A stretch of DNA of 64,000 nucleotides from Stenomitos rutilans HA7619-LM2 (GCA_019358945.1 JAHHIE010000017.1:1-64000), one strand, 5' to 3'. Numbered from the stretch's first letter, positions 45,870 through 55,132 are shown. Made by a program: numbers and translations. The notes: generated from the sequence alone by a model not told the origin.

Positions 45870-47183
45870 ATGGATTGCACTCATAACCATTGGTTCATCG
45901 TCTGTACTGCGTCGCTACTTCTACTCAGTGGCTGTAGCTCGGCTCTACCCATCCACCCTGATAAGAAGGTGACGATCGCAAACGTGGAAGCGGCGATCGA
46001 CCCCCAACCTACACTTCAGCCATCAGTTCAGCTTGCTCAAACGGCCAAGCCGTTAAAGCTAACGCCCCATCACATTACCCTGGCAACGGGCAAAACCTTT
46101 AACCTGAACCTACCCGCCGACTTGCAAATACACGTGGCGGTGCAGGGCTTAAAGCGAGTCCGGTTTATGGCAAAAAGTCCGGACGATCGGATCTTTGTGA
46201 CCGACATGTTTGATTTAACGGATAACCGCAACGGTAAAGTTTATATTCTTGATGGGTTCAACCCTAAAAGCGGCACATTTCGCCAAACGACAACGTATTT
46301 GACGGGGTTACGCAATCCCAACAGTGTGACGTTTTATGTTGCCCCAGACGGAAAGCAGTGGTTGTACCTCGCCCTGACCGATCGCCTTGTTCGCTACCTT
46401 TACCGTAATGGTGATCATGCACCGTCCGAGCGACCACAAATGCTAGCTCGCTTCCCAGACTATGGTCTGAGCTACAAATATGGCGGCTGGCATTTGACTC
46501 GTACCGTGACGATCGGGGCTAACCAAAAAGTTTATGTTGCTGTAGGTAGCAGTTGTAACGCTTGCGAGGAGAAAGAATCGGTGCGAGCGTCAATTCTAGA
46601 AATGGATGCAGACGGCCAAAATCAACGCCAATTTGCTAGGGGGTTACGCAACGCAGTGGGCCTTAAGTGGGTGAACGGGCAACTATTTGCCACCAATATG
46701 GGGGCTGATCACCTTGGCGACAATAAGCCAGAGGAAACGTTTTACCCCATTAAGGCTCAACAAAACTACGGCTGGCCCTACTGCTTCCAATATCGATCGC
46801 GGATTTATGCCGATGACCAGTTCAAGCAGTCGGCTAAGAAGGTCAACTGCGGTACCGTGCCATTGGCTGCTGCAACATTTGCTGCTCATAGCGCCCCATT
46901 GGGTCTGGAATATTTTGGGCTTGGCTCGATCGAACCTGTGCAAAACGCGTTTCTCGTTGCGCTTCACGGTGGTTCTAAAAAGAGCTTGCAGCGAGGGTAT
47001 CGAGTCGATCGTATCCAGTCGGGCAAAGCCCCTGAAGCGTTTATTACGGGCTTCCTGCAAAATGGCGTGATCTACGGTAGACCCGTCGATTTATTGAGTG
47101 TCGGCGCAGATGGGTTCTTCTTAACCGATGATTATGCTGGAGTTATCTACTACGTCTCTAAAAACACTTCATCAAAGGATTGA
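45870..47183 (+). CDS. Sorbosone dehydrogenase-like beta-propeller lipoprotein
   Basis: A 437-residue exported lipoprotein with lipobox LLLLSGCSS (lipidated Cys about residue 22). The rest resembles the PQQ-dependent sugar/L-sorbosone dehydrogenase beta-propeller: LKRVRFMAKSPDDRIFVTDM, LRNPNSVTFYVAPDG, VYVAVGSSCNACEEKESVRASILEMDADG, ARGLRNAVGLKW, QQNYGWPYCFQY and HSAPLGLEYFG, with a late VALHGGSKKSLQRGYRV. The arrangement of Arg, His and Asp is typical, but whether PQQ is bound or available in this organism is not known. It acts at the periplasmic face. Confidence 0.85.
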   Translation: MDCTHNHWFIVCTASLLLLSGCSSALPIHPDKKVTIANVEAAIDPQPTLQPSVQLAQTAKPLKLTPHHITLATGKTFNLNLPADLQIHVAVQGLKRVRFMAKSPDDRIFVTDMFDLTDNRNGKVYILDGFNPKSGTFRQTTTYLTGLRNPNSVTFYVAPDGKQWLYLALTDRLVRYLYRNGDHAPSERPQMLARFPDYGLSYKYGGWHLTRTVTIGANQKVYVAVGSSCNACEEKESVRASILEMDADGQNQRQFARGLRNAVGLKWVNGQLFATNMGADHLGDNKPEETFYPIKAQQNYGWPYCFQYRSRIYADDQFKQSAKKVNCGTVPLAAATFAAHSAPLGLEYFGLGSIEPVQNAFLVALHGGSKKSLQRGYRVDRIQSGKAPEAFITGFLQNGVIYGRPVDLLSVGADGFFLTDDYAGVIYYVSKNTSSKD

Positions 47184-47402
47184 TTGGGGTCAATCGATCT
47201 CAAGCTCTCTCATTTCTTGCTCCCTCTGTGATCTGGTCGCTGCATACTCACAGCTTTTGCCTCATGATTGCGCTTGGCTTTTGTGCCGAAATGATGGGTG
47301 TAGTAATGCAACCAACTCATAAATCTGACTACAATCGACCCGATGTGTCTGCATTTGACGGTTGGTCTTGAGGGAGTAGGGTGTAGAGTACAGGACTCGA
47401 CA

Positions 47403-48254
47403 GTGCTTGAAATACTGAAGGAACGGTTATACGAGCATCTCAGACAGGTTGCGCGAGATCGCGATCCCTACCTGGCAACCGCAGGACATTTTTTTGTCCG
47501 TGAATATATTCGGGCACAGTTGGCGCAGTGGGGCACGGTAGAAACCCATGCGTTTCATGTACAAGGCACTGAGTTTCAGAATTTGATCTTGAATTTGCCA
47601 GGGCGATCGTCCAAACCACCCATTCTCATTGGCGCTCACTACGATGCAGTGCCTGGTTCAGCCGGAGCCGATGACAATGCCACTGGTGTGGCTGTGCTGC
47701 TAGAACTGGCGCGATGCTTTGCTTCCACACCAGCCCGACACCCTGTTCGCTTAGTAGCGTTTGATTTAGAAGAGACCAGCTACGATCGCGCGGGTAGCAC
47801 TCACTATGCCAATTCTTTGAGGCAGGACTTGCAGCAAGAACCCCTGCGACTCATGCTGTCGCTAGAAATGTTGGGCTATTGCGATCAAACGCCTGGTTCT
47901 CAGCGTTACCCAACCGGATTGCAGCGCTTTTATCCAAAACAGGGAAATTTTATTGCGCTGATTGGTAACTTGAAAACCATTCCTGATTTAGTGCGGCTGA
48001 GTCATTACCTGCGATCGTGCGGTGCGCCCTGTGAATGGTTGCCTGCTGGTAATCGGGGCCTCATCGTACCAGAGACTCGTCGGAGTGACCATGCTGTCTT
48101 TTGGGATCAAGGCTATCGCGCGCTGATGGTGACAGATACGTCTTTTCTTCGCAATCCTCACTATCACAAACCCAGCGATCGTTTAGAAACGTTAGACCTC
48201 AATTTTCTAACAACTGTTTGTTGTGGTTTGGCGCAGGGTCTTCGACGGTTGTAA
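47403..48254 (+). CDS. M28-family metallopeptidase
   Basis: A protein of about 283 aa with a di-zinc aminopeptidase fold. Candidate metal ligands and catalytic residues are His and Asp in LIGAHYDAVPGSAGADDNATG, Glu-Glu in AFDLEETSYDRAGSTHYAN, an Asp in RRSDHAVFWDQGYRALMVTDT, and His in HYHKPSDRLETLD. No signal peptide is visible, so it probably works in the cytoplasm. I start at GTG 47403 (MLEILKERLYEHLRQV); the frame opens earlier at 47343, but that segment reads through a gtagggtgtagag-type repeat. Substrates of this family are short peptides. Confidence 0.85.
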   Translation: MLEILKERLYEHLRQVARDRDPYLATAGHFFVREYIRAQLAQWGTVETHAFHVQGTEFQNLILNLPGRSSKPPILIGAHYDAVPGSAGADDNATGVAVLLELARCFASTPARHPVRLVAFDLEETSYDRAGSTHYANSLRQDLQQEPLRLMLSLEMLGYCDQTPGSQRYPTGLQRFYPKQGNFIALIGNLKTIPDLVRLSHYLRSCGAPCEWLPAGNRGLIVPETRRSDHAVFWDQGYRALMVTDTSFLRNPHYHKPSDRLETLDLNFLTTVCCGLAQGLRRL

Positions 48255-48527
48255 CGCTTTGGTTCAGACGTAATGACCTAGCAAATTGTTAGAGATGAAG
48301 TGGAGCCTAAAACATTCTTTTACAAAGCGTTGAAATGGTGGTTCAAAGCGTGAAGTGAGCGCATTTGATCAGAATGCTTTTGACGGGAAGCGCGCGCCTA
48401 AACTTTGCGACCTGACCACTTAACACAGATATTTCATCACAGCATTGCTGTTACACTCCGCGAAATTAATGAGACCACTTCTGCTTTTTAGAGCTATCGT
48501 GTAAGAACAGCGTTTGGGGAGAGATTC

Positions 48528-49268
48528 ATGCGTAAACTTGTGTTCGTAGGACTTGCTGGAGCGATCGCGTTGACTGTCGCCAGTTGTTCGTCTGATTCAG
48601 GTGGCGATGTTGCGACTTCTCCATCCCCTGCTGCGTCTGTTGCTGCTAAGAAACCCGCAACCACCCAACCTTTTGGGGCAAAGGCTGCTCCGCTGGTCGC
48701 TCAAAAGCCACCCGCTGCCGATAGCATTCCCGGTTTGATTCAATCCACGAATGGTGACGAGCGCGCCAAGCAAGTGCAGGCAAGCATTGATAGTCGGAAA
48801 GGGAAAGATCCCTTTGCAGGTCTACCTTTAAAGCTACAGCAGCCTCGTACAGCGGCAAACAGCCAGAGTGTACCCACGGTTCGCCAGCTACCTGCTGCGC
48901 CAAGAGCTGTGACTCGGAGGCCAAACTCAACAGCCTTCAATCCTAGAACACCCCTGCCACCTGGTAGCTCAAATTCAGGTGTTCCAGTGATCAAAACCTT
49001 GCCGCCGCTGCCCTCTACTACGCTAGCGAGTGCAGTTGAAGTGAGCGGTGTTGTCATGGTAGGCGGGGTAGCACAAGCGATCGTGAAAGCACCGAATGAA
49101 GAAACCAGCCGTTACGTTCGCGTGGGTCAGCGGCTTTCAAATGGGCAGGTACTGGTGAAGCGCATTGAGATGAATGCAGGATCTGATCCAATCGTCATTT
49201 TGGAAGAAAATGGGGTTGAAGTATCAAGAGCTGTTGGGACGACGGTAGCAGCCAATAAGCCTGCTTGA
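48528..49268 (+). CDS. Pilus PilP-like lipoprotein
   Basis: A 246-residue lipoprotein (lipobox LTVASCSS, Cys about residue 20) with a long Ala/Pro/Ser-rich linker and a DPFAGLP box near residue 94. The C-terminal domain of about 75 residues (VEVSGVVMVGGVAQAIVKAP, then RYVRVGQRLSNGQVLVKRIE and DPIVILEENGVEV) has the strand order of PilP, the lipoprotein linking inner-membrane and secretin parts of type IV pili. That is a resemblance in layout, not a firm match. No pilMNO or pilQ gene is adjacent. Confidence 0.6.
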   Translation: MRKLVFVGLAGAIALTVASCSSDSGGDVATSPSPAASVAAKKPATTQPFGAKAAPLVAQKPPAADSIPGLIQSTNGDERAKQVQASIDSRKGKDPFAGLPLKLQQPRTAANSQSVPTVRQLPAAPRAVTRRPNSTAFNPRTPLPPGSSNSGVPVIKTLPPLPSTTLASAVEVSGVVMVGGVAQAIVKAPNEETSRYVRVGQRLSNGQVLVKRIEMNAGSDPIVILEENGVEVSRAVGTTVAANKPA

Positions 49269-49374
49269 TGCTTGCTAACAACGATTTGCAACAACTCACG
49301 TTCACTGTAATGGTGTTAGCGCTAGAGTGAAAAGACATTTTTAGCGACTGCTTCTCACGTGAAGTTGTGCGGTT

Positions 49375-50046
49375 ATGACACAGGCCACCACTGACCCACC
49401 GTCTTGGTTTCTGGGAGGAACCGAGCTTGTTGATCTGTTTTTTGCACCCAATCAGCAGCCAGATCCGCGCTGGACTCAGGATGCTGACTTGTTGCGTGCA
49501 TTCAATTTCGTGCCGGGTCTCAAAGAACTGCTCATGCTGCGGCAGGTTCACGCTTTAGAGCATGCCACTGTATGGGTGTTAAGTAGCTGGGCAAAACCCC
49601 GCCATTCGACAGCGATAGAAACTGTGCCAGATAATGAGTTGCTCGGTGGACTGTCAACCGATCGCGGTTTTCACCTTTATGGACAGGTCAACACAATCGA
49701 GTTGCAACGAGCGGTTCAGGTAGCATTGCGGCGATTAACGGCTGGCGAGTGGCATTTAGCTGTTCACCCACGTTGTGGTACAAACTTATCGGTGGGGATG
49801 CTGCTGACAGCAGGCTTTGCGGTAGGTATGGCAACGCTTTTGCCCCGTGGGCCGATCGAGCAATTCGTTGGATTGGGGGTGGCTGCCGCTACTGCCGCGC
49901 ACCTGACGCCTGATTTGGGTCGGTTTGCTCAGCAATATATTACGACTGCGGTTCCGTTTAATCTGGCGATCGAGCGTATTACGCCCACCAAAGACGCGAT
50001 CGGACGCCCAGCGCACTTCGTTCAGGTCAGTTGGAAAGAAGCGTGA
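49375..50046 (+). CDS. DUF6391-like protein
   Basis: A 223-residue protein with the conserved pair RQVHALEHATVWVLS and a later HPRCGTNLSVGMLLTAGFAVG, where His, Glu and Cys could bind metal. The central GFHLYGQVNTIELQRAVQVALRRLTAGEWHLAVHP links the two. A hydrophobic segment (LLTAGFAVGMATLLP) suggests membrane attachment. The family is cyanobacterial and uncharacterised; I recall the number DUF6391 but could not verify it here. It converges with larB. Confidence 0.7.
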   Translation: MTQATTDPPSWFLGGTELVDLFFAPNQQPDPRWTQDADLLRAFNFVPGLKELLMLRQVHALEHATVWVLSSWAKPRHSTAIETVPDNELLGGLSTDRGFHLYGQVNTIELQRAVQVALRRLTAGEWHLAVHPRCGTNLSVGMLLTAGFAVGMATLLPRGPIEQFVGLGVAAATAAHLTPDLGRFAQQYITTAVPFNLAIERITPTKDAIGRPAHFVQVSWKEA

Positions 50047-50081
50047 CCAAAGCAAAAGGATAAGAGAAAACTTTTTAGCCT

Positions 50082-51020
50082 TTATCCTTCAGCCTTAATC
50101 CGTTCTTGCAGCCTGTTCGCACTGCGCAAAATTTGTCCTGCCAGGATTGCTGCGCCAAAGCCATTGTCAATGTTGACCACTCCAATGCCAGCCGCGCACG
50201 AGTTAAGCATGGTGAGCAAGGGGGCTAACCCGTTGAAACTGGCTCCGTACCCAATACTGGTTGGCACTGCAATGACAGGGCACTCTGCTAATCCAGCGAC
50301 GACGCTAGGTAGTGCGCCTTCCATTCCCGCTACCACAACGAGGACATCAGCTTCAGCGATCGCCCAGCGGTTTTCGAGCAGCCGATGAATGCCGGATACG
50401 CCTACATCCCACAGCCGATTAACTTTGAAACCACACAAATCAGCCGTGACAGCCGCTTCTTCAGCAACGGGGAGATCAGCCGTGCCTGCAGAGAGAATGC
50501 TGATGGTACCGGGGTGGGAGGGTGTGGGGTGTGGGGTGTGGGGTGTGGAGTTTTGAGTAGCGCTTTGCGCCGACAAGCTAGAGAGTTTTGAGTTTTGAGT
50601 TTTGAGTTGGGCTGTTGCTTCAGGACGTTTTGAGTGAGTCTCAATACTTGACTTCTGACTTCTGATTTCTGATTTCTGACTCCTTTTCAACGCACAAATG
50701 CGTGCCGTTGCGTAATACTCCACATCTGGCACTTTGGCTTTCAGTTGGGCATAGACATCTGGTTCGATGCGGGTTGCCATGACAACCGCAGAACGATCGC
50801 GCATGACTCCCATAATTTGAGCAATTTGATCGGGCGTTTTACCTAAACCCCAAATGAACTCAGGAAAACCAGTGCGGAGCGCGCGGTGATGGTCAATACG
50901 AGCAAAGTCTTCAACTGTTTCAAAGTTCAAGTTTTTGAGTTTGTCAAACGCAAGCTCTGGAGCAATTTCACCAGCAGCAACCGCTTGAAGGAGGTGCTTA
51001 AGCTGTTCAGGTTGAGTCAC
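50082..51020 (-). CDS. larB: Nickel-pincer cofactor biosynthesis protein LarB
   Basis: LarB carboxylates and hydrolyses nicotinic acid adenine dinucleotide, the first step of the nickel-pincer cofactor of lactate racemase. The AIR-carboxylase-like fold shows SILSAGTADLPVAEEAAVTAD, VSGIHRLLENRWAIAEAD, VLVVVAGMEGALPSVVAGLAECPVIAVPTSIGYG, and the N-terminal FPEFIWGLGKTPDQIAQIM. Start is GTG 51020. Odd: residues about 112-169 are encoded by GGAGTCA, AAAACTC and GGTGTGG heptamers (EIRSQKS, KTQNSKL, TPHTPHPTP), an insertion of about 58 residues between the N-terminal domain and the catalytic core. larC and larE are not nearby. Confidence 0.92.
   Translation of the reverse strand: MTQPEQLKHLLQAVAAGEIAPELAFDKLKNLNFETVEDFARIDHHRALRTGFPEFIWGLGKTPDQIAQIMGVMRDRSAVVMATRIEPDVYAQLKAKVPDVEYYATARICALKRSQKSEIRSQKSSIETHSKRPEATAQLKTQNSKLSSLSAQSATQNSTPHTPHPTPSHPGTISILSAGTADLPVAEEAAVTADLCGFKVNRLWDVGVSGIHRLLENRWAIAEADVLVVVAGMEGALPSVVAGLAECPVIAVPTSIGYGASFNGLAPLLTMLNSCAAGIGVVNIDNGFGAAILAGQILRSANRLQERIKAEG
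50514..50687. repeat. Composite heptamer repeats inside larB
   Basis: Three repeat types in series (plus-strand order): GGTGTGG units at 50517-50552, GTTTTGA units around 50555 and 50585-50610, and cttctgacttctgatttctg units at 50648-50680. A middle segment, gtagcgctttgcgccg flanked by gttttga, also occurs (inverted) in the glycosyltransferase gene at 62715-62750. Confidence 0.85.
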
Positions 51021-51060
51021 GGGGAAAGCATTAAAGGATAAGGGATAAAGGATGAAGGAT

Positions 51061-51172
51061 TAGGACTTACGCAAAAGCGATCATCTTTCGCCCCCTAGCC
51101 CCCAATGCTGGGGGAACCGAGCCAATTAAAGCCCCCAGCATTGGGGGTTTGGGGGCAAATGCGTAAGTCCTA
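51061..51172. mobile_element. 112-bp MITE, second full-length copy
   Basis: Ends taggacttacgc and gcgtaagtccta enclose paired blocks ccccctagcccccaatgctg and cagcattgggggtttggggg. Length equals the copy at 779-890. AGGAT flanks it on both sides (51056-51060, 51173-51177), though repeat DNA nearby weakens this as proof of a duplication. It lies between larB and the substrate-binding protein gene. Confidence 0.88.
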
Positions 51173-51203
51173 AGGATAAGTCCGAGCCTTTAGCTTTGAG
51201 CCT

Positions 51204-53027
51204 TTAGCCTTCATCCTTTCTTATTCTAAGTTCTTGAATGTTCCACAGCCCCCAACTAGGTAAGCCTGTGTATTGCAGTCCTTCTACGCGATCGCGGACG
51301 GCCATTAACGCGCGATCGTTGACGAGATGAATCACAGGGAGTTGCTCTTGCACGATGCGCTGGAAGTCTCCATAGATGGCTTTGCGTTTTGTTTCATCCA
51401 GTTCGCGTGCGCCCTCGATGAAGAGACGATCAATGGTGGTTTCCCACTCTTTGGGTGCCCAGCCTTGAAGGGGTGGTTGACCGGGCTGTTGCTTGAGATT
51501 AAACCCATGAGACGCACCGCTGCTGACCCACAAATTGGCGGCGGCGTGTGGCTCAATGCCGCCCGTAAAGCCAATCATGTGAGCATCCCAGTCGCGTGTC
51601 GTATTGACCTTGTCAATCAAAACATTGAAATTGATGGGCGTATAGTTAACCCTGATGCCGATTTTGCCGAGGTCTTGCTGCACTTGAGCACCGATCGCCA
51701 CTCTTACAGGATTATTGGCATTGGTAATCAAACTGAACTGAACACGGTGATTCTCTGCATCGAGCAATTGTCCCTGGGCGTTATACTTAAAGCCTGCCTG
51801 CTTTAACAAAGCTCTGGCTTTTTCGGGGTCATAGTCATACACTTTGAGACCGTCTTTGAGAAAGAACGGGCTTTGCACAGAAATGGGTGAATTTTGAATG
51901 ACGCCCAGTCCCCGAAACAGATTGTTGTTGATTCGCTGGCGATTGATACCATAGGCCACGGCCTGCCGAAAGGCCAGTGTATTGAACCAGCCCGATTTGA
52001 TTGGGTCTACAAGCGGTTTGCCGTTTTTATCTTTAGCGGTGTTGAGATTAAAGGTGAGGTAGAGGGTGCCTGACCACGGTCCACCGTCACGAATGGTAAA
52101 CCCACCACGTTTTTCCTCCCGTTTAAGCAGGGGCACATATTCTGCTCGCAACGGTCGCACATCGCCAAGCACATCCATATCACCCGATCGAAACCGCAAA
52201 AGCTGTGTATCCAGGCTCTCCACCACTTGCCAAATGATGCGATCGATATAAGGCAGTTGCCTTCCCTGAGCGTCTTTGCGCCAGTAGTAAGGATTGCGAC
52301 GAAAAATGAGCCGCTGTCCAGGGATGTAGCGCTCCATCAGGTAAGGGCCGTTCACGACAACTTTGGTTGGGTCGGTATCGGTACCCCAGGTGGAAAGAAA
52401 CTTGAGGTTGCCATCCGAGCCTTTGGTTTTCAGCGTTTCTGCAAGCGCGTGTTTTGGTAAAATCACAATGCCATCCAGACCTGCGGTTGCGTTTAACAGG
52501 GGCGCGAAAGGCTCTGGCAATAAGAATTCGACCCGCAAATCATCGAGCTTGCGCACATTAGGATAAGCTTTGTTCACCCCAATTTGAATGCCTTCTTTCG
52601 CATCGGTGGGCACCTCTGGGTTTGCAATCACGTCCCGGTAGGTAAACACCACATCATCAGCAGTGAGTGGTACCCCATCAGACCATTTCAAGCCAGCACG
52701 CAGCTTAAAAACAATTCGCTTCTGGTCGTCTGAAATCTGCCAGGACTCTGCTAGAGCAGGCTCGATCGCGCCCGTTACTCCGTTCTCCTGAGTCAGGCAG
52801 TCGTAGGTAAACAGAAAAATGCTGGGAAAGGTATTTTTGTTTGCGAAGTTAAAGGTGTTTGGGTCTGTGACAGTGCTGAGAATCAGTTGGCTGCTTTGCG
52901 CGGCCTGTGTGCGAAGCTGACTGGGCTGGCAGCCCGTGAGTAAAAGAGCAAACGCAATGCTTAAAGCAATGCTAGAAAACCTGCAAGACCAGACGTTTGC
53001 CAGATATACTATCCAGCTTGTTCTCAT
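51204..53027 (-). CDS. ABC-transporter peptide/nickel-type substrate-binding protein
   Basis: A binding lipoprotein of about 607 aa, SBP family 5 (DppA/OppA-like), capturing peptides or similar solutes in the periplasm. From ATG 53027 it has a lipoprotein signal (ALSIAFALLLTGCQPSQ), then TVTDPNTFNFANKN, LAESWQISDDQKRIVFKLRAGLKWSDGVPLTADDVVFTY and WGTDTDPTKVVVNGPYLMERYIPGQRLIFRRNPYYW, ending QLPVIHLVNDRALMAVRDRV. The frame is open up to 53246, but that part contains an 18-bp tandem repeat and no signal, so I reject the longer start. Permease and ATPase genes are not adjacent. Confidence 0.9.
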   Translation of the reverse strand: MRTSWIVYLANVWSCRFSSIALSIAFALLLTGCQPSQLRTQAAQSSQLILSTVTDPNTFNFANKNTFPSIFLFTYDCLTQENGVTGAIEPALAESWQISDDQKRIVFKLRAGLKWSDGVPLTADDVVFTYRDVIANPEVPTDAKEGIQIGVNKAYPNVRKLDDLRVEFLLPEPFAPLLNATAGLDGIVILPKHALAETLKTKGSDGNLKFLSTWGTDTDPTKVVVNGPYLMERYIPGQRLIFRRNPYYWRKDAQGRQLPYIDRIIWQVVESLDTQLLRFRSGDMDVLGDVRPLRAEYVPLLKREEKRGGFTIRDGGPWSGTLYLTFNLNTAKDKNGKPLVDPIKSGWFNTLAFRQAVAYGINRQRINNNLFRGLGVIQNSPISVQSPFFLKDGLKVYDYDPEKARALLKQAGFKYNAQGQLLDAENHRVQFSLITNANNPVRVAIGAQVQQDLGKIGIRVNYTPINFNVLIDKVNTTRDWDAHMIGFTGGIEPHAAANLWVSSGASHGFNLKQQPGQPPLQGWAPKEWETTIDRLFIEGARELDETKRKAIYGDFQRIVQEQLPVIHLVNDRALMAVRDRVEGLQYTGLPSWGLWNIQELRIRKDEG

Positions 53028-53160
53028 GCGAATCCTCAGTGCTTCTGCGTGCAGTAATAGCTGTCTATTCTGCTCGTGCATGGCTTCACCCTGACGATCG
53101 CCCCCCTTTAAACGACAGATGGGAACGACAATTGCGATCGCCCACGGAAACCAATTCGTT

Positions 53161-53214
53161 TGCCAAAGCCAGTTTGTCTGCCAAAGCCAGTTCGTCTGCC
53201 GAACCCAATTGTGC
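53161..53214. repeat. 18-bp tandem repeat upstream of the binding-protein gene
   Basis: Three units of tgccaaagccagtttgtc-like sequence (53161-53178, 53179-53196 and a weaker 53197-53214). In the minus-strand frame that extends the binding protein they would encode WLWQTN repeats. Confidence 0.8.
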
Positions 53215-53445
53215 ACTGCCCGAACGTGAGAAAAGACAGAAACCATGCTGAAGATGACTAAAGGGAAGAACTATTCTTTATTAGTTTGCGTCTAAACGTC
53301 TTATCTGTGTATTAAATTCGCGCTTTATCCCACAACCATAGGGTCGGTAAGCGATGATGGTAGTGCGATCGTCGCAGCAATTGCTGATTGAATGTACGGC
53401 GTTGCGTCACAAACAAACTCCGTTACGGAGACAAGAGGGGGAGTT

Positions 53446-53910
53446 ATGGCAAGTCGCTTACGGTGGGGTAGTTGGCTCATTGCACTTGGCGTGTTGGGGG
53501 CACTACCTGTGCTGGCGCAGTCTAATTTTGGTGGGTTGACGCTGGGCAGTGGCAAACAAACAGGTACCTTGTCCGGTTCTACGGGTGGCTCAACTTCGCT
53601 ACCTGCGATCGTTAGCAACCACGATCGCAACAACAATACCTGTCTCGGCTTTGGCGACCCCACGCCCGACCATATTCTAGTCTTGCAGCAAAATTTTTCG
53701 ACTCTGAACCTTCGCGTAAACAGCGGTGGTAGCGGCACTACATTAGTGATTCAGGGCGCGCGCGATGTCCGCTGTAGCGATAACACCACAGCAAGGCGGC
53801 AAGATGCCAGCCTTACCGATACCGACTGGCAGGCTGGCACCTACAAAATTTGGGTTGGTACAGCGGCACCTGGCGTTCGTCGGGACTATACGCTCTCTGT
53901 AAAGCCGTAG
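53446..53910 (+). CDS. Small secreted hypothetical protein
   Basis: A 154-residue product from ATG 53446 (MASRLRWGSWLIALGVLGALPVLAQ), with a clear signal peptide cleaved after LAQ. The mature part is Gly/Ser/Thr-rich, then CLGFGDPTPDHILVLQQNFSTLNLRV, GTTLVIQGARDVRCSDN, and an end DTDWQAGTYKIWVGTAAPGVRRDYTLSV. The last segment has the beta-sandwich look of PPC-type C-terminal domains, and two Cys could form a disulfide. A relative with known function is not recognised. The glycerate kinase begins 12 bp later. Confidence 0.7.
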   Translation: MASRLRWGSWLIALGVLGALPVLAQSNFGGLTLGSGKQTGTLSGSTGGSTSLPAIVSNHDRNNNTCLGFGDPTPDHILVLQQNFSTLNLRVNSGGSGTTLVIQGARDVRCSDNTTARRQDASLTDTDWQAGTYKIWVGTAAPGVRRDYTLSVKP

Positions 53911-53922
53911 TGAACTAGGTGT

Positions 53923-55011
53923 ATGGCATTTCATGGGTTGATGGCTGAGCGGGTGGCGCGTTTGGCCGTTGGTGAATCCCTGCCAGCAGAGGCATGGCAA
54001 CAGCTAGAAGATCAGGAACTTCAAGATTCGCTGCGGGCGATCGCGTTTGGCATCACCGCAGAAACCGTGGGGGAAAGCTTGCGGGAGCGATCGCGCCTGC
54101 TGCAAATGGTCTATCCCACCATCGAACCATTTTGCCAGCGTCACTTTAAAGAGACAACCCAGGCTCATGAAACGCTCTGGCATCTGTGGTTGCCATTAGC
54201 ACTTTGGTTAGCACACCACCACCAGCGGCACGATCGTCCCTGGGTGCAAGGCATTCTGGGTGGACAGGGAACGGGTAAAACAACGTTGGGAGCGATTCTG
54301 ACGCTGATTCTGCAACGCTGTGGTTACACAGTTATCAGCGTATCTCTGGACGACTTTTACAAAACGTGCACTGATCGCCTCGCTCTGCAAACCCAGGATG
54401 CTCGGCTCCTTTGGCGCGGCCCGCCAGGAACGCACGATGTTGCGCTAGGCATTCAAACTCTCAACGCCCTACGGCACTCAACGGCTGATGACGCGATCGC
54501 CATTCCCCGCTTTGACAAAGCGTTACACAACGGTGCGGGCGATCGCGTGGAGCCAGCACTGGTTGGCAAGATTGATATTGTGCTTTTTGAAGGCTGGTTT
54601 GTAGGTGTACATCCAGTCGATGCCGTCGTTTTTGAGACACCGATCGCGCCCCTTTGGACAGAGGACGATCGAGCCTTTGCCCGTGATATGAATGCTAAAC
54701 TGCATGACTACTTACCCCTGTGGGACTGTCTTGATAGCCTGCTGGTGCTGCATCCTACCGATTACCGCCTCAGTCAGCTGTGGCGCAAGCAGGCAGAACA
54801 ACAGATGCGAGACAGCGGCAAATCGGGCATGAGTGATGCTGAAATTGATAGGTTTGTCGAATATTTCTGGAAAGCATTGCATCCTGAACTCGTGATCAAT
54901 CCCTTCGTGGCAACGCCAGGTCAAGCCGCTTTAGTCATTGAAATTCAGGCCGATCACTCAGTTGGTGCGGTCTATCGAGGGGGCGATCGTCCCTCCACTG
55001 CTAAGGAATGA
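53923..55011 (+). CDS. D-glycerate 3-kinase (photorespiration)
   Basis: A P-loop kinase (362 aa) of the plant/cyanobacterial GLYK type, which returns glycerate from photorespiration to the Calvin cycle as 3-phosphoglycerate. Walker A is ILGGQGTGKTTL; SVSLDDFYKTCTDRLALQ, LLWRGPPGTHDVALG, IPRFDKALHNGAGDR and IVLFEGWFVGVHP are all signature segments. The N-terminal 100 residues are the family helical region. ATG 53923 follows the secreted protein by 12 bp, possibly co-transcribed. Uridine-kinase-like proteins share some motifs, but GPPGTHD is GLYK-specific. Confidence 0.92.
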   Translation: MAFHGLMAERVARLAVGESLPAEAWQQLEDQELQDSLRAIAFGITAETVGESLRERSRLLQMVYPTIEPFCQRHFKETTQAHETLWHLWLPLALWLAHHHQRHDRPWVQGILGGQGTGKTTLGAILTLILQRCGYTVISVSLDDFYKTCTDRLALQTQDARLLWRGPPGTHDVALGIQTLNALRHSTADDAIAIPRFDKALHNGAGDRVEPALVGKIDIVLFEGWFVGVHPVDAVVFETPIAPLWTEDDRAFARDMNAKLHDYLPLWDCLDSLLVLHPTDYRLSQLWRKQAEQQMRDSGKSGMSDAEIDRFVEYFWKALHPELVINPFVATPGQAALVIEIQADHSVGAVYRGGDRPSTAKE

Positions 55012-55033
55012 GAATTTAATAAAACCGCATTTT

Positions 55034-55132
55034 GTAGGATGCGTGTAGCCTTCGGCATAGCTACGCTGAAGGCGATAGCCGTAACGCATCAATCCCTGAG
55101 ACGATGCGTTACGCTGCGCTAACACATCCTAC
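55034..55132. repeat. 99-bp inverted-repeat element (gtaggatg termini)
   Basis: gtaggatg (55034-55041) and catcctac (55125-55132) bound an interior with gatgcgttacgctgcgctaa and its near-inverse. This is a third dispersed repeat family, placed between the converging glycerate kinase and histidine kinase genes, where it could serve as a terminator. About 115 bp from 55133 to 55247 show nothing else. Confidence 0.7.

Noticed and set aside
51204-53246. 680-residue version of the substrate-binding protein starting at 53246
   Set aside because: The extra N-terminus contains tandem-repeat-encoded WLWQTN units and would bury the lipoprotein signal. The start at 53027 puts the signal at the N-terminus.
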